Part shown: positions 5,179 to 5,267 of the stretch, in pieces
Numbering within the stretch: position 1 is the first letter of the stretch
How the letters are laid out: each line of letters begins with the position of its first letter
NCBI GenBank assembly: GCA_002437115.1
Contig: DJOD01000061.1
Location: 1-5,267, forward strand
Origin: Prevotella sp. UBA6447
Lineage (GTDB): Bacteria > Bacteroidota > Bacteroidia > Bacteroidales > Bacteroidaceae
DNA length: 5,267 nt
Direction of reading: 5' to 3'
Notes under the pieces: generated by a model
Databases searched by the model: none
Seen by the model: the letters and a program-made list of their open reading frames with translations, nothing else
What the model was told of the DNA's origin: nothing
Made by a program: the position numbers and the translations under genes

Positions 5179-5267
5179 TTGTCTAACGCATTACGCCTGT
5201 CTGACGCAGAGCGCAAGCATCTTATAGGAAACATTGGAACAATCGGTATCCCAAATGGAGTCCTCAG
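5179..5267 (+). CDS. possible N-terminal fragment of an unidentified gene (partial)
   Basis: From about 5173 base composition shifts away from the AT-rich tail and one forward frame stays open to the window end. From a TTG at 5179 it reads (M)SNALRLSDAERKHLIGNIG and continues TIGIPNGVL. The LRLSDAERKHLI part looks like a plausible amphipathic helix. No ATG, ribosome-binding site or good promoter fixes this start. In the same frame upstream, separated only by TAG at 5170-5172, lies a short ORF with ATGs at 5098 and 5137 (the latter giving MATKIPFVKTY). A minus-strand frame is also open over this stretch. I do not recognise the family, and this may not be coding at all. Confidence 0.25.
   Translation, partial: MSNALRLSDAERKHLIGNIGTIGIPNGVL

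Noticed and set aside
5169..5267. Minus-strand open frame entering from the right edge and ending at TAA (5169-5171)
   Set aside because: It is open for 32 codons, but its content is not recognisable, the nearby terminator T tract is oriented for the + strand, and no minus-strand terminator follows it. It cannot be excluded without more sequence.

Overview
The window looks like a chromosomal segment from a member of the Bacteroidales, most likely a Prevotella-like organism. Two promoters carry the Bacteroidetes-type -7 box (TAnnTTTG), one of them with an exactly spaced TTTG -33 box. Shine-Dalgarno sequences are weak or absent, and the proteins read as ordinary Bacteroidetes housekeeping families. 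The assignment rests on motifs and protein recognition, not on a search.

Layout, left to right. (1) Bases 1-36 may be the last codons of an upstream gene. cysK (cysteine synthase A, 42-983, +) follows and ends in a very strong composite terminator at 1055-1106. (2) A well-formed promoter (1191-1221) drives an AraC-family regulator with a cupin sensor domain (1241-2116, +). Its 3' end faces a convergent SprT-like zinc metalloprotein gene (2141-2791, -), and the two share a 10-bp stem-loop (2134-2158). (3) A divergent intergenic region (2792-3011) holds promoters for the SprT-like gene and for xpt, xanthine phosphoribosyltransferase (3012-3584, +). xpt is followed 34 bp later by a UPF0597/CyuA-type L-cysteine desulfidase gene (3619-4905, +), probably in the same operon. 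(4) A near-perfect 51-base palindrome (4922-4972) closes that operon. (5) The last ~295 bases are AT-rich up to about 5180. They hold a candidate promoter, a terminator-like hairpin with a long T tract, alternative pairings, and then a more coding-like stretch that runs off the end.

Metabolically, the window has a cysteine-forming enzyme (CysK: O-acetylserine + sulfide to cysteine) and a cysteine-degrading one (desulfidase: cysteine to pyruvate, ammonia and sulfide) less than 3 kb apart but in separate transcription units. The desulfidase is paired with purine salvage (xpt). No target of the AraC regulator is evident from position alone.

I see no tRNA, rRNA, CRISPR array, insertion sequence or defence system that I can support. 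The least explained parts are the 51-base palindrome and the AT-rich tail with its hairpin and interrupted reading frame.
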